NCBI RefSeq assembly: GCF_040784915.1
Contig: NZ_CP160797.1
Span: 2,594,137-2,658,136, forward strand
Direction: 5' to 3'
From: Bacillus vallismortis
GTDB lineage: Bacteria > Bacillota > Bacilli > Bacillales > Bacillaceae
Length of the DNA: 64,000 nucleotides
The notes beneath the pieces were generated by a model. That model was not told the DNA's origin. It saw only the letters and a list, made by a program, of their open reading frames with translations, and did no database searches. Below, in pieces: positions 1 to 8,198 of this stretch (position 1 is its first letter; every line of letters begins with the position of its first letter). The position numbers were made by a program, and so were the translations under genes.

Positions 1-88
1 CTTTTCGTTCTTTTCGTTCATCTTTCGGAGTATCTATATATTTGACAAATTGCTGAGTCATGTATTTGACATAATCATTTGTTTTCAC
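1..88 (-). CDS. yqzE: YqzE family small protein (5' part only, cut by window edge)
   Basis: The first 29 codons are present, starting at a GTG (88-86) behind a good ribosome-binding site (GAGGTGAT on the minus strand, about 92-99). The peptide begins [14 protein letters not shown] and turns very Lys/Arg/Glu rich, which I recognise as YqzE, the small gene that follows comGG in B. subtilis. The gene continues beyond position 1. Its function is unknown; it may ride on comG read-through because no strong terminator separates it from comGG. Confidence 0.8.
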   Translation of the reverse strand, partial: MKTNDYVKYMTQQFVKYIDTPKDERKERK

Positions 89-156
89 GTGATCACCTCA
101 TCATTCAATTATTATGAGTGTTGGCTCACAGGACTTTTTTTATACCCTTCTTTGCT

Positions 157-531
157 TTATTCTGTCCAGCTCAGCAGTTGTTTCTGTTTTTGATCAAACA
201 CTAGCTGTGCAGTTCTTTCTGTTCCCGACTCCGTCATGGCTTTTAAATTGATTTCTTTTTGCTCTTTTATCGATGTATCATGAATGTCATAAGAAACCTG
301 CCCATATGTAAACTGCTGTGAACCCTTTTGGCCTTTCCGTTGCTCAAGAATATGCCGAATAGACACAAGCGCGCCATTCTGAAGTAAATTCTCTCCTGTG
401 TAAAACTCTTTTGTTTCCTTTTCAAACATGCAGCGTGAAATATATTGAGCAGCAGTAAAGTTCACGATCAGCAGTACAAGCGCGGATACAAAAAGAACAG
501 CGGGATAAACAAACCCTCTCGTGCGGTACAT
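157..531 (-). CDS. comGG: ComGG, competence pseudopilus minor component
   Basis: A 124-residue protein with an N-terminal hydrophobic segment (about residues 8-28). Unlike the other ComG pseudopilins it lacks a clear G-F/Y-T-x-x-E prepilin cleavage motif, as is known for ComGG. It is the last gene of the comG operon and its start directly abuts the comGF stop. In the family, ComGG is needed for assembly of the transformation pseudopilus that brings DNA to ComEA in the cell envelope. Length and sequence agree with the B. subtilis protein. Confidence 0.93.
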   Translation of the reverse strand: MYRTRGFVYPAVLFVSALVLLIVNFTAAQYISRCMFEKETKEFYTGENLLQNGALVSIRHILEQRKGQKGSQQFTYGQVSYDIHDTSIKEQKEINLKAMTESGTERTAQLVFDQKQKQLLSWTE

Positions 532-1032
532 TCACCCTCCTCCTAAATACCGATAAACCGGAAAAGCAGTTTGATACACTTTTTGATTCTCACTCTCAAT
601 TTTTAACAAAACCATTCCATTTTCAATATCGGCTTTCATGACTGTAATATGATCTAGTATCGGAACATGCCCTTTCCCATCTACCCTTTTTCTTATCATT
701 GAATGATAGGTTTCAAAACGGATGTCTTGCCCGGAAAGATTGGTGCAAATCAATACGCTCCCATGCTCAGTTGTTTTGACTGCGCGGGACTGCTTGCACT
801 CGTTCATCATCTGCTCCACCGAAATCATCCATTCTTGCTCTGTGAAACCGTCATATCCCTGTTGGCGCGACAAAAACAGATGGAAGATCATAGCTAACGA
901 TCCTGATATGAGTAAAAAGACAGAAAGCGAAAATAATATGTTAAGAAGCGTATAGCCAGTCTGTCCGCATAATGCTGAGGCAAAATGGTTTTTCTTTATA
1001 AGCTGCTGCTGAGATGCATACGTTTTGATCAT
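532..1032 (-). CDS. comGF: ComGF, competence pseudopilin
   Basis: A 166-residue protein. I chose the ATG at 1032 because it has a very strong ribosome-binding site (GGAGGAGG at about 1034-1047), even though this places 92 bases inside comGE. The longer form carries a pilin-like stretch (G-Y-T-L-L-N followed by about 20 hydrophobic residues, about 26-50), as expected of a minor pseudopilin; a shorter model starting inside the hydrophobic segment would remove it. It works with ComGC/D/E/G in the transformation pseudopilus. Confident in identity, fairly confident in the start. Confidence 0.92.
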   Translation of the reverse strand: MIKTYASQQQLIKKNHFASALCGQTGYTLLNILFSLSVFLLISGSLAMIFHLFLSRQQGYDGFTEQEWMISVEQMMNECKQSRAVKTTEHGSVLICTNLSGQDIRFETYHSMIRKRVDGKGHVPILDHITVMKADIENGMVLLKIESENQKVYQTAFPVYRYLGGG

Positions 1033-1288
1033 GACCCTCCTCCTCCCACTTCAGCGCATAGATCTTATTGTTCTTTATAACCGTTTTTGAAGCATCTCTT
1101 TCACCAGTCATCATATATTTTCCAATGCTTTCATTCATTATCTGGTAGCCGGTTTCTCGTGATTCCGCCATCTTTTCATCAGCTATCAGCTTGCTCCACA
1201 TGGGAACGACTGTCAGCAGCAGAAACAGCCACAGACTAAGCGCAGACATTGTTTCTATTGTAGAAAAACCTTTATTTTCTCTCCACAT
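941..1288 (-). CDS. comGE: ComGE, competence minor pseudopilin
   Basis: A 115-residue protein with a type IV prepilin signature near its N terminus: a short basic leader (MWRENKG), then FSTIE and a hydrophobic helix. ComC peptidase would cut after the Gly. It overlaps comGD at its 5' end (17 bases) and comGF at its 3' end (92 bases), indicating tight translational coupling in the comG operon. In the family this is a minor component of the pseudopilus at the outer face of the membrane. Confidence 0.92.
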   Translation of the reverse strand: MWRENKGFSTIETMSALSLWLFLLLTVVPMWSKLIADEKMAESRETGYQIMNESIGKYMMTGERDASKTVIKNNKIYALKWEEEGHDQNVCISAAAYKEKPFCLSIMRTDWLYAS

Positions 1289-1703
1289 TGACTCTCCCGC
1301 TCCCTAAATAAACTGTTATGTCGTAAGCGTCATGTCCTTTTACTCGTATTTTTCCGCCTGTATTCGGATGCCCTTTCTCATTAAATTCCAAACGGTCTTT
1401 TAATGTCAGCGGCTCTATAGAAAGTCCTGTTGGATAGGGACGTTCAATCACCGTATTATCCATGATTAATTGATAGTCTTTTCTCTGAAAGAGAATTTTC
1501 GTTCTTTGATGACTGGACATTGCAGTCTGCTGTGCAAGCATAATATCGTTTTTCAGCTGCCATGCCGCCTGACGAACCGCTGTATTGCCATAAATAGGAG
1601 GAAGTGCGGTAAACACGGCAATCAAGAGGATAGAGGCGAGGCTTAACACAAGTAAGCTTTCTAAAAGAGTAAATCCCTCCTCCTCGTTTAATTTAATGTT
1701 CAA
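1272..1703 (-). CDS. comGD: ComGD, competence minor pseudopilin
   Basis: 143 residues using a TTG start at 1703 with the ribosome-binding site GGAGAAG nine bases upstream; an ATG further up (1757) would add 18 residues overlapping comGC and has no such site. The N terminus is N-I-K-L-N-E-E-E-G followed by FTLLES, a textbook prepilin cleavage site with Glu at +5, then a hydrophobic helix. The 143-residue length matches the known protein. The TTG start overlaps the end of comGC by 11 bases. Confidence 0.92.
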   Translation of the reverse strand: MNIKLNEEEGFTLLESLLVLSLASILLIAVFTALPPIYGNTAVRQAAWQLKNDIMLAQQTAMSSHQRTKILFQRKDYQLIMDNTVIERPYPTGLSIEPLTLKDRLEFNEKGHPNTGGKIRVKGHDAYDITVYLGSGRVNVERK

Positions 1704-1989
1704 CCTTAACTTCTCCGCCAGTGATGACAATATGCTTCCCATCTGGACAAACCGCATCCTTTTTCACATAGCCCTCTGACTGTAAATCGGCAAGGCTCGG
1801 TGTCTGTCCTTCATGATCGAGCTCATATGCAGTCATTTGTGCCTTAATCATGTTTTGCAGGCCCTCACAGCCCTTTTTCTGAATGGTTTGATTATGTTTC
1901 GTGACGTTCGGTATCGTAATTAAAAGCAAGATTGAAATAATAAAGAGCACAATTAGCATTTCAACAAGAGTGAATCCTTTCTCATTCAT
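1693..1989 (-). CDS. comGC: ComGC, major competence pseudopilin
   Basis: 98 residues. The leader MNEKG precedes FTLVEM and a 20-residue hydrophobic helix, the canonical type IV prepilin motif cleaved by ComC. Two cysteines (C41 and C81) correspond to the intramolecular disulfide known in ComGC, made by BdbDC. It is the main subunit of the pseudopilus that binds and retracts transforming DNA. The ribosome-binding site AAAGGAAGAGG lies just upstream of the ATG. Confidence 0.95.
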   Translation of the reverse strand: MNEKGFTLVEMLIVLFIISILLLITIPNVTKHNQTIQKKGCEGLQNMIKAQMTAYELDHEGQTPSLADLQSEGYVKKDAVCPDGKHIVITGGEVKVEH

Positions 1990-2002
1990 CGGCCTCTTCC
2001 TT

Positions 2003-3040
2003 TCACATTTGATTCATCATCTGATACATAGGCAAGAGCATAGACAAATACACAATTAAGATCATCGCAGCAACAAATCCATAAATCATAGGCTGAAGGA
2101 TGCCTGTCCATTTCTGCGCCTTGTGTTCCAGCCGCTGCAATATGAACTGGCTGTATGTGAAAAGCTCCCTGTCTAGGCGGCCGCTCAGCTGGCCGTGAGA
2201 TATGACTTTTGAAAAATCTGTTTCATAAAAAGGGCTGTCACAAATAGCGGCTTCAATAGATTCACCAGCTTTTAACCGTTCAATCACTTGCTCAGCCTCG
2301 CAGCGGTAGAAAGGGAGAAACGATTGATGTTTAAATGCATTAAGGCTGTCATAAATTGAGAGGCCTGATTTTAAAAGGCTGCTTAGCTGCAAAGAAAAAA
2401 AGTAGCTGTTAAACAGCCTGACAAGTTTTCCAACTAAAGGTATCCTGACACAAATAAGCATTTGCCGGACAGGTGACTTTTTCTTAAACACCAACCAATA
2501 ATAAAGCCCGATACCTGCTGCAAAAAGAGCAGCCGAAACGACCATCAGATCACTATGCTGAAAACAAGCGAAAAGCATATCGGTTGAACGTGAGGTTTCC
2601 ATATTCATCGATTGATAAATACCGGAAAACTGCGGAATGATGATGGAATGTAACATATAAAACATGACAGCGACTGTAAAGATGAGGAAAAGCGGATAGC
2701 GCAGCACCCTTTTCAGCTGGTCTGCCTGTGCGATTTTTCGTTCCAGCAGCTCTCCGCTCTGGATCATGGAAGCAGGCAATTCACCATGTGTTACAGCAAA
2801 ATAACAAATACCTATGGCTTCCTTATGAAATGACAAACTCTTTAATACTTGATAAAACGGAGCCCCTTCCCTCAAATGAGTGACCGCGTCAGCCAAGTCG
2901 GCCACCTGCCTCTTATTCATCTGAAGCTCCATCAGGCGTAATCCATCCAGAAGCGTATATCCGCCCGCCATCATTTCACCAAGCCGCTTTAATAACAAGG
3001 CTTGATCCTTTAGCGGCCAAGTTTTTCTAATCTGTTTCAT
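2003..3040 (-). CDS. comGB: ComGB, polytopic platform protein of the competence pseudopilus
   Basis: 345 residues from the ATG at 3040, chosen because GGTGGG sits six bases upstream; the ATG at 3058 has no ribosome-binding site. This is a GspF/PilC-family inner-membrane platform protein: two cytoplasmic helical repeats with membrane segments near residues 110-135, 165-190 and at the C terminus (a long hydrophobic stretch ending LPMYQMMNQM). It couples ComGA ATP hydrolysis to pseudopilin assembly. It overlaps comGA by 14 bases. Confidence 0.94.
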   Translation of the reverse strand: MKQIRKTWPLKDQALLLKRLGEMMAGGYTLLDGLRLMELQMNKRQVADLADAVTHLREGAPFYQVLKSLSFHKEAIGICYFAVTHGELPASMIQSGELLERKIAQADQLKRVLRYPLFLIFTVAVMFYMLHSIIIPQFSGIYQSMNMETSRSTDMLFACFQHSDLMVVSAALFAAGIGLYYWLVFKKKSPVRQMLICVRIPLVGKLVRLFNSYFFSLQLSSLLKSGLSIYDSLNAFKHQSFLPFYRCEAEQVIERLKAGESIEAAICDSPFYETDFSKVISHGQLSGRLDRELFTYSQFILQRLEHKAQKWTGILQPMIYGFVAAMILIVYLSMLLPMYQMMNQM

Positions 3041-4097
3041 GATAAACCCACCGGTCATAGTTGTTTGTCGTCAAGTAGCCAAGTGCAATTCCTTTTCTGA
3101 TAATTTGACGCAGTGTTTGATATTGGTAATTTGCATGATTGCCTTTTGCCTCCTGAATACACTGCTGAAGGTTTTTTCCGTAAAGCAGCTCATAAACGCT
3201 TACTCTTCTGGTGTTTCGAGACTGGTGGCAATATACCGATGAACATCTGTTTTCACAAAACGGGCAAGCTAAATCAACCAAGCGCTGAGCCGCTATCGCA
3301 ATGACGGTCTGTTCGATTTCATTCATATTGATGCCGAATTCAAGCAGCCTGTAAATCGCGCCCTTCGCATCTCTCGTATGAAGGCTCGTCAGCACCAAAT
3401 GCCCCGTCATCGCTGCTCGCACGGCAATTTCAGCTGTTTCCGCGTCTCTGATCTCACCTAAAATAATTATATCCGGGTCATGGCGCAAAATAGCCTTAAG
3501 CCCTGCCGAATATGTCACACCGGCTTTTTCATTCACCTGCACCTGAAGAACATCCTCGTCCCTTGTTTCAACAGGGTCTTCCAGTGTGACAATATTTCGA
3601 TTAAAGTGTTTTTTTGCATATTGAACGAGAGAGTATAATGTGGTGGTCTTCCCTGAGCCAGTTGGCCCGGTAAAAATGAGCATGCCGTGAGAATGTTTTA
3701 AAAATGAGAGTAAAGTGGCTCCTGTCTTAGGAAATAACGACAGTTTATGAATTGATGGGATATTGTATTGAGGCATCACTCTGATCACGAGGCTTTCTTC
3801 ATTAATAGTGGGAAGTGTTGACATTCTTAAATGAACATTTCCCTTTCCCAGTTTTAACGTAAGCGAACCATTTTGCGGCTTTCTCCTTTCCCCTATGTCC
3901 ATCGCTGAGAGAAATTTAAAATGTGAAATCAGTCTTACGCACTCTTCTTTTTTCATGTTCCTTTTTTTCAGCAAGGCGTGATCTACCCGAAAATGAATGA
4001 TGGCGTCCTGCTCCCTCGGCACAATGTGAATGTCAGAAGCCTTTGTTGAATACGCCTCTTCAATCAAGGTTCTGCTTATCGTTTCTATTGAATCCAA
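3027..4097 (-). CDS. comGA: ComGA, competence traffic ATPase
   Basis: 356 residues from a TTG at 4097 with AAAGGAGAGG upstream; the ATG at 4118 overlaps that ribosome-binding site and is rejected. A GspE/PilT-type ATPase: Walker A GPTGSGKTTT at 144-153, an Asp-box region TLEDPVETRDED, Walker B IIILGEIRD at about 210-218, a His-box (TGHLVLTSLH), and a Cys cluster near 285 (CPFCENRC). It powers pseudopilus assembly at the cell pole; the B. subtilis protein is also reported to hold competent cells in growth arrest. It is the first gene of the operon, preceded by ComK boxes. Confidence 0.96.
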   Translation of the reverse strand: MDSIETISRTLIEEAYSTKASDIHIVPREQDAIIHFRVDHALLKKRNMKKEECVRLISHFKFLSAMDIGERRKPQNGSLTLKLGKGNVHLRMSTLPTINEESLVIRVMPQYNIPSIHKLSLFPKTGATLLSFLKHSHGMLIFTGPTGSGKTTTLYSLVQYAKKHFNRNIVTLEDPVETRDEDVLQVQVNEKAGVTYSAGLKAILRHDPDIIILGEIRDAETAEIAVRAAMTGHLVLTSLHTRDAKGAIYRLLEFGINMNEIEQTVIAIAAQRLVDLACPFCENRCSSVYCHQSRNTRRVSVYELLYGKNLQQCIQEAKGNHANYQYQTLRQIIRKGIALGYLTTNNYDRWVYHETD

Positions 4098-4123
4098 TTT
4101 GATTCCCTCTCCTTTCAATGCGT

Positions 4124-4152
4124 ATTGTAGAAAAATAAGGACTGGTAATCAA
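4124..4152 (-). promoter_or_regulatory. Candidate SigA promoter of the comG operon
   Basis: On the minus strand TTGATT (4147-4152) and TACAAT (4124-4129) are separated by exactly 17 bases. A transcript from here would start near 4117, just upstream of the comGA ribosome-binding site, and would exclude the ATG at 4118 as a start. Confidence 0.6.
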
Positions 4153-4190
4153 ACGGAGAAAAAGTGATTTTCCGGAGATGTTATATGCCG

Positions 4191-4225
4191 AAAAATCAAT
4201 TTCTGCTGACAGAAAAGATTGTTTC
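4191..4225. promoter_or_regulatory. ComK-box pair upstream of comG
   Basis: Two AT-boxes of the AAAA-N5-TTTT type (each ending TTTC) lie at 4191-4203 and 4213-4225, about two helical turns apart, upstream of the candidate comG promoter. ComK dimers are known to bind such paired boxes at late competence genes. Spacing and location fit; binding is inferred. Confidence 0.65.
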
Positions 4226-4258
4226 AGCTGAATGTTCCTCCTTGATTTTATTATTTTT

Positions 4259-4299
4259 CTTAATAAAAAAGCAGGCATGATGACCATCATGCCTGCTTT
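4259..4299 (-). terminator. Intrinsic terminator of the CBS-domain gene
   Basis: A perfect 15-bp stem with a 2-base loop (4268-4299), followed on the minus strand by six Ts. It lies 14 bases after the stop of the CBS-domain gene and insulates the comG promoter region. Confidence 0.9.
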
Positions 4300-4312
4300 C
4301 CTCTATCTTTCA

Positions 4313-4723
4313 TTATGCTGATTTAGAAATTTCACTTAATGCTTCTCCGGCTTTTTGGTCTGTATTTTTCTCAACGGAAAGATCGCCTAATGCAACAATA
4401 CCGGCAATTCGTTCGTTTTGAAGAATCGGTAAACGGCGGATTTGGTGCTCTGCCATAAGCTGACTCGCTTCTTCAGCAGACATATCAGGGTGGCCGGATA
4501 CGATGTCAGCGCTCATGATGTCTCTTGCTTTTGCATCCATCTGATTCTCAGCTAAGCATCTCGTCACAATATCCCGATCAGAAACAATCCCCTTAAGTGT
4601 GTCGTTTTCACAGATTGGAATAGAACCGACATTAGAGTCTTTCATCTGTTTCGCTAGTTCTGTGATTGAAGCGGTTGGTTCACAGCATTCTACATTCTTC
4701 GTCATAATATCTCTTATTTTCAT
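4313..4723 (-). CDS. Two-CBS-domain protein, YhcV-like
   Basis: 136 residues from the ATG at 4723; an ATG six bases earlier lies only one base from the AAAGGAGG ribosome-binding site and is too close. The protein is two CBS motifs and little else: DIMTKNVECCEP...GIVSDRDI (about 1-55) and DIMSADIVSGHP...IRRLPIL...GIVALGDLS (about 65-120). Pairs like this bind adenine nucleotides or similar ligands. It strongly resembles B. subtilis YhcV (ASQLMAxHQIRRLPI). It has its own terminator and a SigB-like promoter, so it looks like a single-gene unit. I do not recall a gene at this site in strain 168. The ligand and target are unknown. Confidence 0.85.
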   Translation of the reverse strand: MKIRDIMTKNVECCEPTASITELAKQMKDSNVGSIPICENDTLKGIVSDRDIVTRCLAENQMDAKARDIMSADIVSGHPDMSAEEASQLMAEHQIRRLPILQNERIAGIVALGDLSVEKNTDQKAGEALSEISKSA

Positions 4724-4757
4724 TTCCATTCCTCCTTTACCGTGTTCTATTTATTTT

Positions 4758-4782
4758 TTATCCGCTGCACAAAAAATGAAAC
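4758..4782 (-). promoter_or_regulatory. SigB-like promoter of the CBS-domain gene
   Basis: Minus-strand GTTTCA (4777-4782) and GGATAA (4758-4763) are 13 bases apart, close to the SigB consensus GTTTAA-N12-15-GGGWAW. It lies wholly in the 62-bp gap between yqxL and the CBS gene. Confidence 0.4.
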
Positions 4783-4785
4783 ATC

Positions 4786-5739
4786 CTACAGTGTCTGCCT
4801 TTTTTGAGATTTCTTTTTCTTCTTTCCCTCCTGCAGCATATCTCCCGTCCAGCCTTTCTTCTTCAAATAGAGGTAGATCAGGACCGTAGACGTGCCAATC
4901 AATAAGAGCGATAAGAGATATCCGTATTTCCAATTCAGCTCAGGCATCACTGAAAAGTTCATCCCCCAGAGGGCCCCAAGTGCTGTAACCGGCGTAAAAA
5001 GCGTCGTGAAAATGGTCAGCGCTTTGAATATTTCATTTCCCCTGTGAGAGGTAATGACTTCCTCTGAATGCAGCAGACTATTAAGCTCCCCTTCAAATTC
5101 ACTGATGTATGTAAACCCCCTGTCAATTTTGAGTTGTGTCCGCTGATAAACCTTTTTATCTTCATGTTGAGACAAGAAGGTTTCTTTCAATGCCATTTCA
5201 ATTTTTTTAGTGTTTAGGATTAAGTTTTTCCAGATCATCAGCTCATGGTGCAAGAGATGGACACGGTTTAAAATGCTTTTGCTATTGTCGTCTTTGATTT
5301 GCCATCTGAGCTTTCTCAGCTTTACTTCAAATTCATCTAAACCGATTAGATACGCATTCATTAACTCGCTGAGAAGGATCAAAAATCCCTCCATGGTGCT
5401 ATCTGCTCTTTCCATTTGCTGGACAACTTGTTTTCCCTTAATCCCATTCAAAATCGAAAAATCAAAGTTTATTGTAAAAAAATATTGTCTGGTAATATAA
5501 AAGTGAAAAACGGTATGGTCTTTTTCCTCACCCAGCCCCTGATCATATATAATTGAGCCAAATACTGCTTCATTTTCCGTTTCAGTTGTGTCCACACGCA
5601 AAAAGTTAATATGATGGTTATTTTCAAACCACTTTTCGCATTGAGGCCAGTGAGAAAAATGGATCAGATCTCTTGCCTTATCTCTTTCCTGAGGCCCCAT
5701 TTGGTACCAAAACCAATCCTTTCCCGTATGTGCCTTCAT
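4786..5739 (-). CDS. yqxL: CorA-family (2-TM-GxN) metal transporter YqxL
   Basis: 317 residues from the ATG at 5739, which has GGAGGAG six bases upstream; a TTG 15 bases earlier overlaps that site. A long cytoplasmic N-terminal domain precedes two C-terminal membrane segments (about 255-275 and 290-308). The conserved G-M-N signature of CorA Mg2+ channels is present after TM1 (LWGMNF), and the tail is Lys-rich. The family forms pentameric divalent-cation channels, but the substrate here is not proven. It is divergent from yqhB, with SigB-like promoters facing both ways. Confidence 0.9.
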   Translation of the reverse strand: MKAHTGKDWFWYQMGPQERDKARDLIHFSHWPQCEKWFENNHHINFLRVDTTETENEAVFGSIIYDQGLGEEKDHTVFHFYITRQYFFTINFDFSILNGIKGKQVVQQMERADSTMEGFLILLSELMNAYLIGLDEFEVKLRKLRWQIKDDNSKSILNRVHLLHHELMIWKNLILNTKKIEMALKETFLSQHEDKKVYQRTQLKIDRGFTYISEFEGELNSLLHSEEVITSHRGNEIFKALTIFTTLFTPVTALGALWGMNFSVMPELNWKYGYLLSLLLIGTSTVLIYLYLKKKGWTGDMLQEGKKKKKSQKRQTL

Positions 5740-5777
5740 GTCAAGCTCCTCCAAACTTTTATTCTTTTGTTCTTTAA

Positions 5778-5802
5778 TTGCCCAAGAAAGGCCTCGCTAA
5801 AC
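5778..5802 (-). promoter_or_regulatory. SigB-like promoter of yqxL
   Basis: Minus-strand GTTTAG (5797-5802), a 13-base spacer and GGGCAA (5778-5783): each hexamer is one mismatch from the SigB consensus. It sits about 40 bases upstream of the yqxL start. Confidence 0.5.
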
Positions 5803-5823
5803 CAGTCAGCCGCTTCAACACAT

Positions 5824-5849
5824 GTTTTGTGAGCATTTTCCTGTGGTAT
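5824..5849 (+). promoter_or_regulatory. SigB-like promoter of yqhB
   Basis: Plus-strand GTTTTG (5824-5829), a 14-base spacer and TGGTAT (5844-5849), close to the SigB consensus, ending 33 bases before the yqhB ATG. Confidence 0.4.
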
Positions 5850-5882
5850 GGAAAAAAGAAAGACATCGGAAAAGGGAGGTGC

Positions 5883-7211
5883 ATGCCTTCCTTGGAGAAG
5901 GCAGTTGTTTTGGAATTTGTCAATTTACTAGCAGTCGCTATTCTCATTTTGTTAACAGGATTTTTTGTTGCCGCAGAATTTTCAATCGTAAAAGTGCGGC
6001 GTTCCAGAATTGATCAGCTTGTCGCAAAAGGAAAGAAAGGCGCTAAAGCAGCAAAGCATGTCATCACTCACCTTGATGAATATTTATCAGCCTGCCAGCT
6101 GGGCATCACAGTGGCAGCTTTAGGATTGGGCTGGCTGGGGGAACCGACCGTGCAAACCTTGCTTCGTCCCCTTTTTCATAAAGCAGGCTTGAATGAGTCG
6201 CTCACCCACCTTCTTTCACTTGTCATTGCCTTTTTAGCGGTGACGTATTTAAATGTCGTCATAGGGGAGCTGGCGCCAAAGAGCTTCGCCATTCAAAAAG
6301 CAGAAAGCATTACATTGATGCTTGCCAAACCGCTTATTTGGTTTTATAAAATCATGTTTCCATTCATTTGGCTGCTGAACCACTCTGCCCGGTTGATTAC
6401 AGGGTTGTTTGGGCTGAAGCCGGCATCAGAGCATGAACTGGCGTATACAGAGGAAGAACTGCGGGTTCTTTTAGCTGAAAGCTATAAAAGCGGTGAAATC
6501 AGAAAAAGTGAATTAAGGTATATGGATAATATCTTCACCTTCGATAAACGAATGGCTAAGGAAATCATGGTGCCGCGAAATGAAATGGTCAGTTTGTCAC
6601 TTGATGAAGACTCAATCCCAAGTCTGCAGGAAACAGTGAAGCAAACAAAATATACACGGTACCCAGTTGTAAGAGAGGATAAAGATAACGTTATGGGCGT
6701 AATCAATATGAAAGAAGTGCTGTTTTCAATGCTGGCGAAAGATTTTTCACTGAACAAGCAGCATATTGAACCTTTCATTCAGCCCGTTATCCATGTTATT
6801 GAGACAATTCCTATTTATAAATTACTGCTGAAAATGCAAAAGGAACGCACCCATATGGCGATTCTCATTGATGAATATGGCGGAACTTCCGGTTTGGTCA
6901 CTGTCGAGGATATTATCGAAGAAATTGTAGGAGAAATCCGCGATGAATTTGACGAGGATGAGGTGCCTCATATCCGCGAGCTCGGAAAGAATCACTACTT
7001 ATTAAATGCAAAGTTATTAATCAGCGATGTAAACAACCTGCTTGGAACAGATTTATCAGAAGCTGAAGTGGACACCTTGGGCGGCTGGTTTCTGACACAA
7101 AACATAGACGCCGAGGCTGAAAGTGTGATTGAATATGATGGCTACTCTTTTAAGGTAAAAGACATTGACAGCCATCACATTTTATTCATAGAAGTTAAAA
7201 AAGCTGAATAG
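5883..7211 (+). CDS. yqhB: CorC/HlyC-type membrane protein YqhB (CNNM, CBS and transporter-associated domains)
   Basis: 442 residues from the ATG at 5883 behind AGGGAGG; the open frame extends 35 codons upstream but without support. N-terminal CNNM/DUF21 domain with four hydrophobic segments (about 7-30, 60-80, 95-120, 135-165), then a CBS pair (MVPRNEMV...[11 protein letters not shown] and [25 protein letters not shown]), then a C-terminal CorC_HlyC domain. Relatives export Mg2+ (MpfA in B. subtilis), so ion export is likely but unproven. Its pairing with the divergent CorA-type yqxL suggests opposing ion fluxes. Confidence 0.9.
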   Translation: MPSLEKAVVLEFVNLLAVAILILLTGFFVAAEFSIVKVRRSRIDQLVAKGKKGAKAAKHVITHLDEYLSACQLGITVAALGLGWLGEPTVQTLLRPLFHKAGLNESLTHLLSLVIAFLAVTYLNVVIGELAPKSFAIQKAESITLMLAKPLIWFYKIMFPFIWLLNHSARLITGLFGLKPASEHELAYTEEELRVLLAESYKSGEIRKSELRYMDNIFTFDKRMAKEIMVPRNEMVSLSLDEDSIPSLQETVKQTKYTRYPVVREDKDNVMGVINMKEVLFSMLAKDFSLNKQHIEPFIQPVIHVIETIPIYKLLLKMQKERTHMAILIDEYGGTSGLVTVEDIIEEIVGEIRDEFDEDEVPHIRELGKNHYLLNAKLLISDVNNLLGTDLSEAEVDTLGGWFLTQNIDAEAESVIEYDGYSFKVKDIDSHHILFIEVKKAE

Positions 7212-7237
7212 CCCACGGGAGGCTGTCCAGCTTTTTT
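7197..7237. terminator. Bidirectional terminator between yqhB and rsbRD
   Basis: A long, almost perfect stem (AAAAAAGCTG against CAGCTTTTTT, extended by a GCC/GGC core) with T-runs on both strands. It overlaps the 3' end of yqhB and lies 34 bases beyond the rsbRD stop. Confidence 0.88.
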
Positions 7238-7270
7238 CCAGAATGAACATGGTTGTGATTGTTCAGGGTA

Positions 7271-8110
7271 TTATGATTCTTCTATCTTAAATCCTTTATT
7301 GGCCAGGGCTTTAGCAAGACTTTGCTCGGTTTTTACATTCGAAAAATCCAGACCCAGCTTCACCACAGTTTGAGCAATTTCTGGCCTGATTCCTGAAATA
7401 ATCGTCTCAATTCCGAGTAGTTTGGTGCTGTCAATCACTTTAAAAATTTGATAAGCCACCATTGTATCGACGATGGGAACGCCCGAAATATCTAAAAATA
7501 AATAGGAGAGTTTTAACGCTGAGCACTGATGCAGCACCGACTCCAAAATCGTCCTCGCTCTGTACGTATCAATTTCACCGACAAGCGGAAGAATCCCTAT
7601 CCCCTCAGAGATCGGCATAATCGGCGCACTCAATTCATTAATCATTTCTTTTTGTGCGTTTAATTGTATCATCGTGACCTGGGAATATTCTTCAGTAAAC
7701 ACTTCGATGATCTCATCAATGGTTTGATTCAAGATCCGGCTCCACTCATAAATGTCCTGAATGCTGATTTCTTGAGAAGAGGCTTCGCTGAATGTCTGAA
7801 TCCATTTAAACATGATGTGCCTGAAGGCGTTAAGTTGGCCGACACTTTCTGTTACAGTCACTTCATGAACGGCACGGTCTCTGGCGCATTGAAGAGACCA
7901 TCGATTGAGCTCATCCTTTACGTCTTCTGCTTTACTAAGGGGTTTCGCCACGATGGTCACTAATGATTCATGCTGGTCTTTTAACTTTTGTTCTAATTTC
8001 TTTTGATCTTGAGCGGAATGCAGCCCACTTCCTTTTGACATGCAAGTTTCCAGCCATTGTTTGATAATATCTTCTTTGTGCTCTCTTAAATACTGATCAA
8101 GAGCTATCAT
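7271..8110 (-). CDS. rsbRD: RsbR paralogue (stressosome subunit) RsbRD/YqhA
   Basis: 279 residues. The N-terminal part (about 1-150) is the helical, globin-like sensor domain of RsbR proteins; the C-terminal part (about 165-275) is a STAS domain. The two threonines phosphorylated by RsbT in this family are visible: T216 in GVPIVDT and T248 in PEIAQT. With RsbS it forms the cytoplasmic stressosome that releases RsbT and activates SigB under environmental stress. The ribosome-binding site AGGAGGT is about 11 bases upstream. Confidence 0.93.
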   Translation of the reverse strand: MIALDQYLREHKEDIIKQWLETCMSKGSGLHSAQDQKKLEQKLKDQHESLVTIVAKPLSKAEDVKDELNRWSLQCARDRAVHEVTVTESVGQLNAFRHIMFKWIQTFSEASSQEISIQDIYEWSRILNQTIDEIIEVFTEEYSQVTMIQLNAQKEMINELSAPIMPISEGIGILPLVGEIDTYRARTILESVLHQCSALKLSYLFLDISGVPIVDTMVAYQIFKVIDSTKLLGIETIISGIRPEIAQTVVKLGLDFSNVKTEQSLAKALANKGFKIEES

Positions 8111-8198
8111 CTTAATGAGCTACCTCCTGTTTTTTTGAAAAATATATGTTTCCTATGTATAATGCGTCTTCCTCAGCACATACTATGTTTACATTCGA

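Noticed and set aside
41-49. TTTGACAAA, a match to the Spo0A box on the minus strand
   Set aside because: It lies inside the yqzE coding sequence and encodes conserved residues (QFVKY region), so the match is probably coding-driven.
4060-4290. 76-codon minus-strand frame spanning the comG control region
   Set aside because: It runs through the comGA start, promoter and ComK boxes, has no ribosome-binding site and no family-like sequence.
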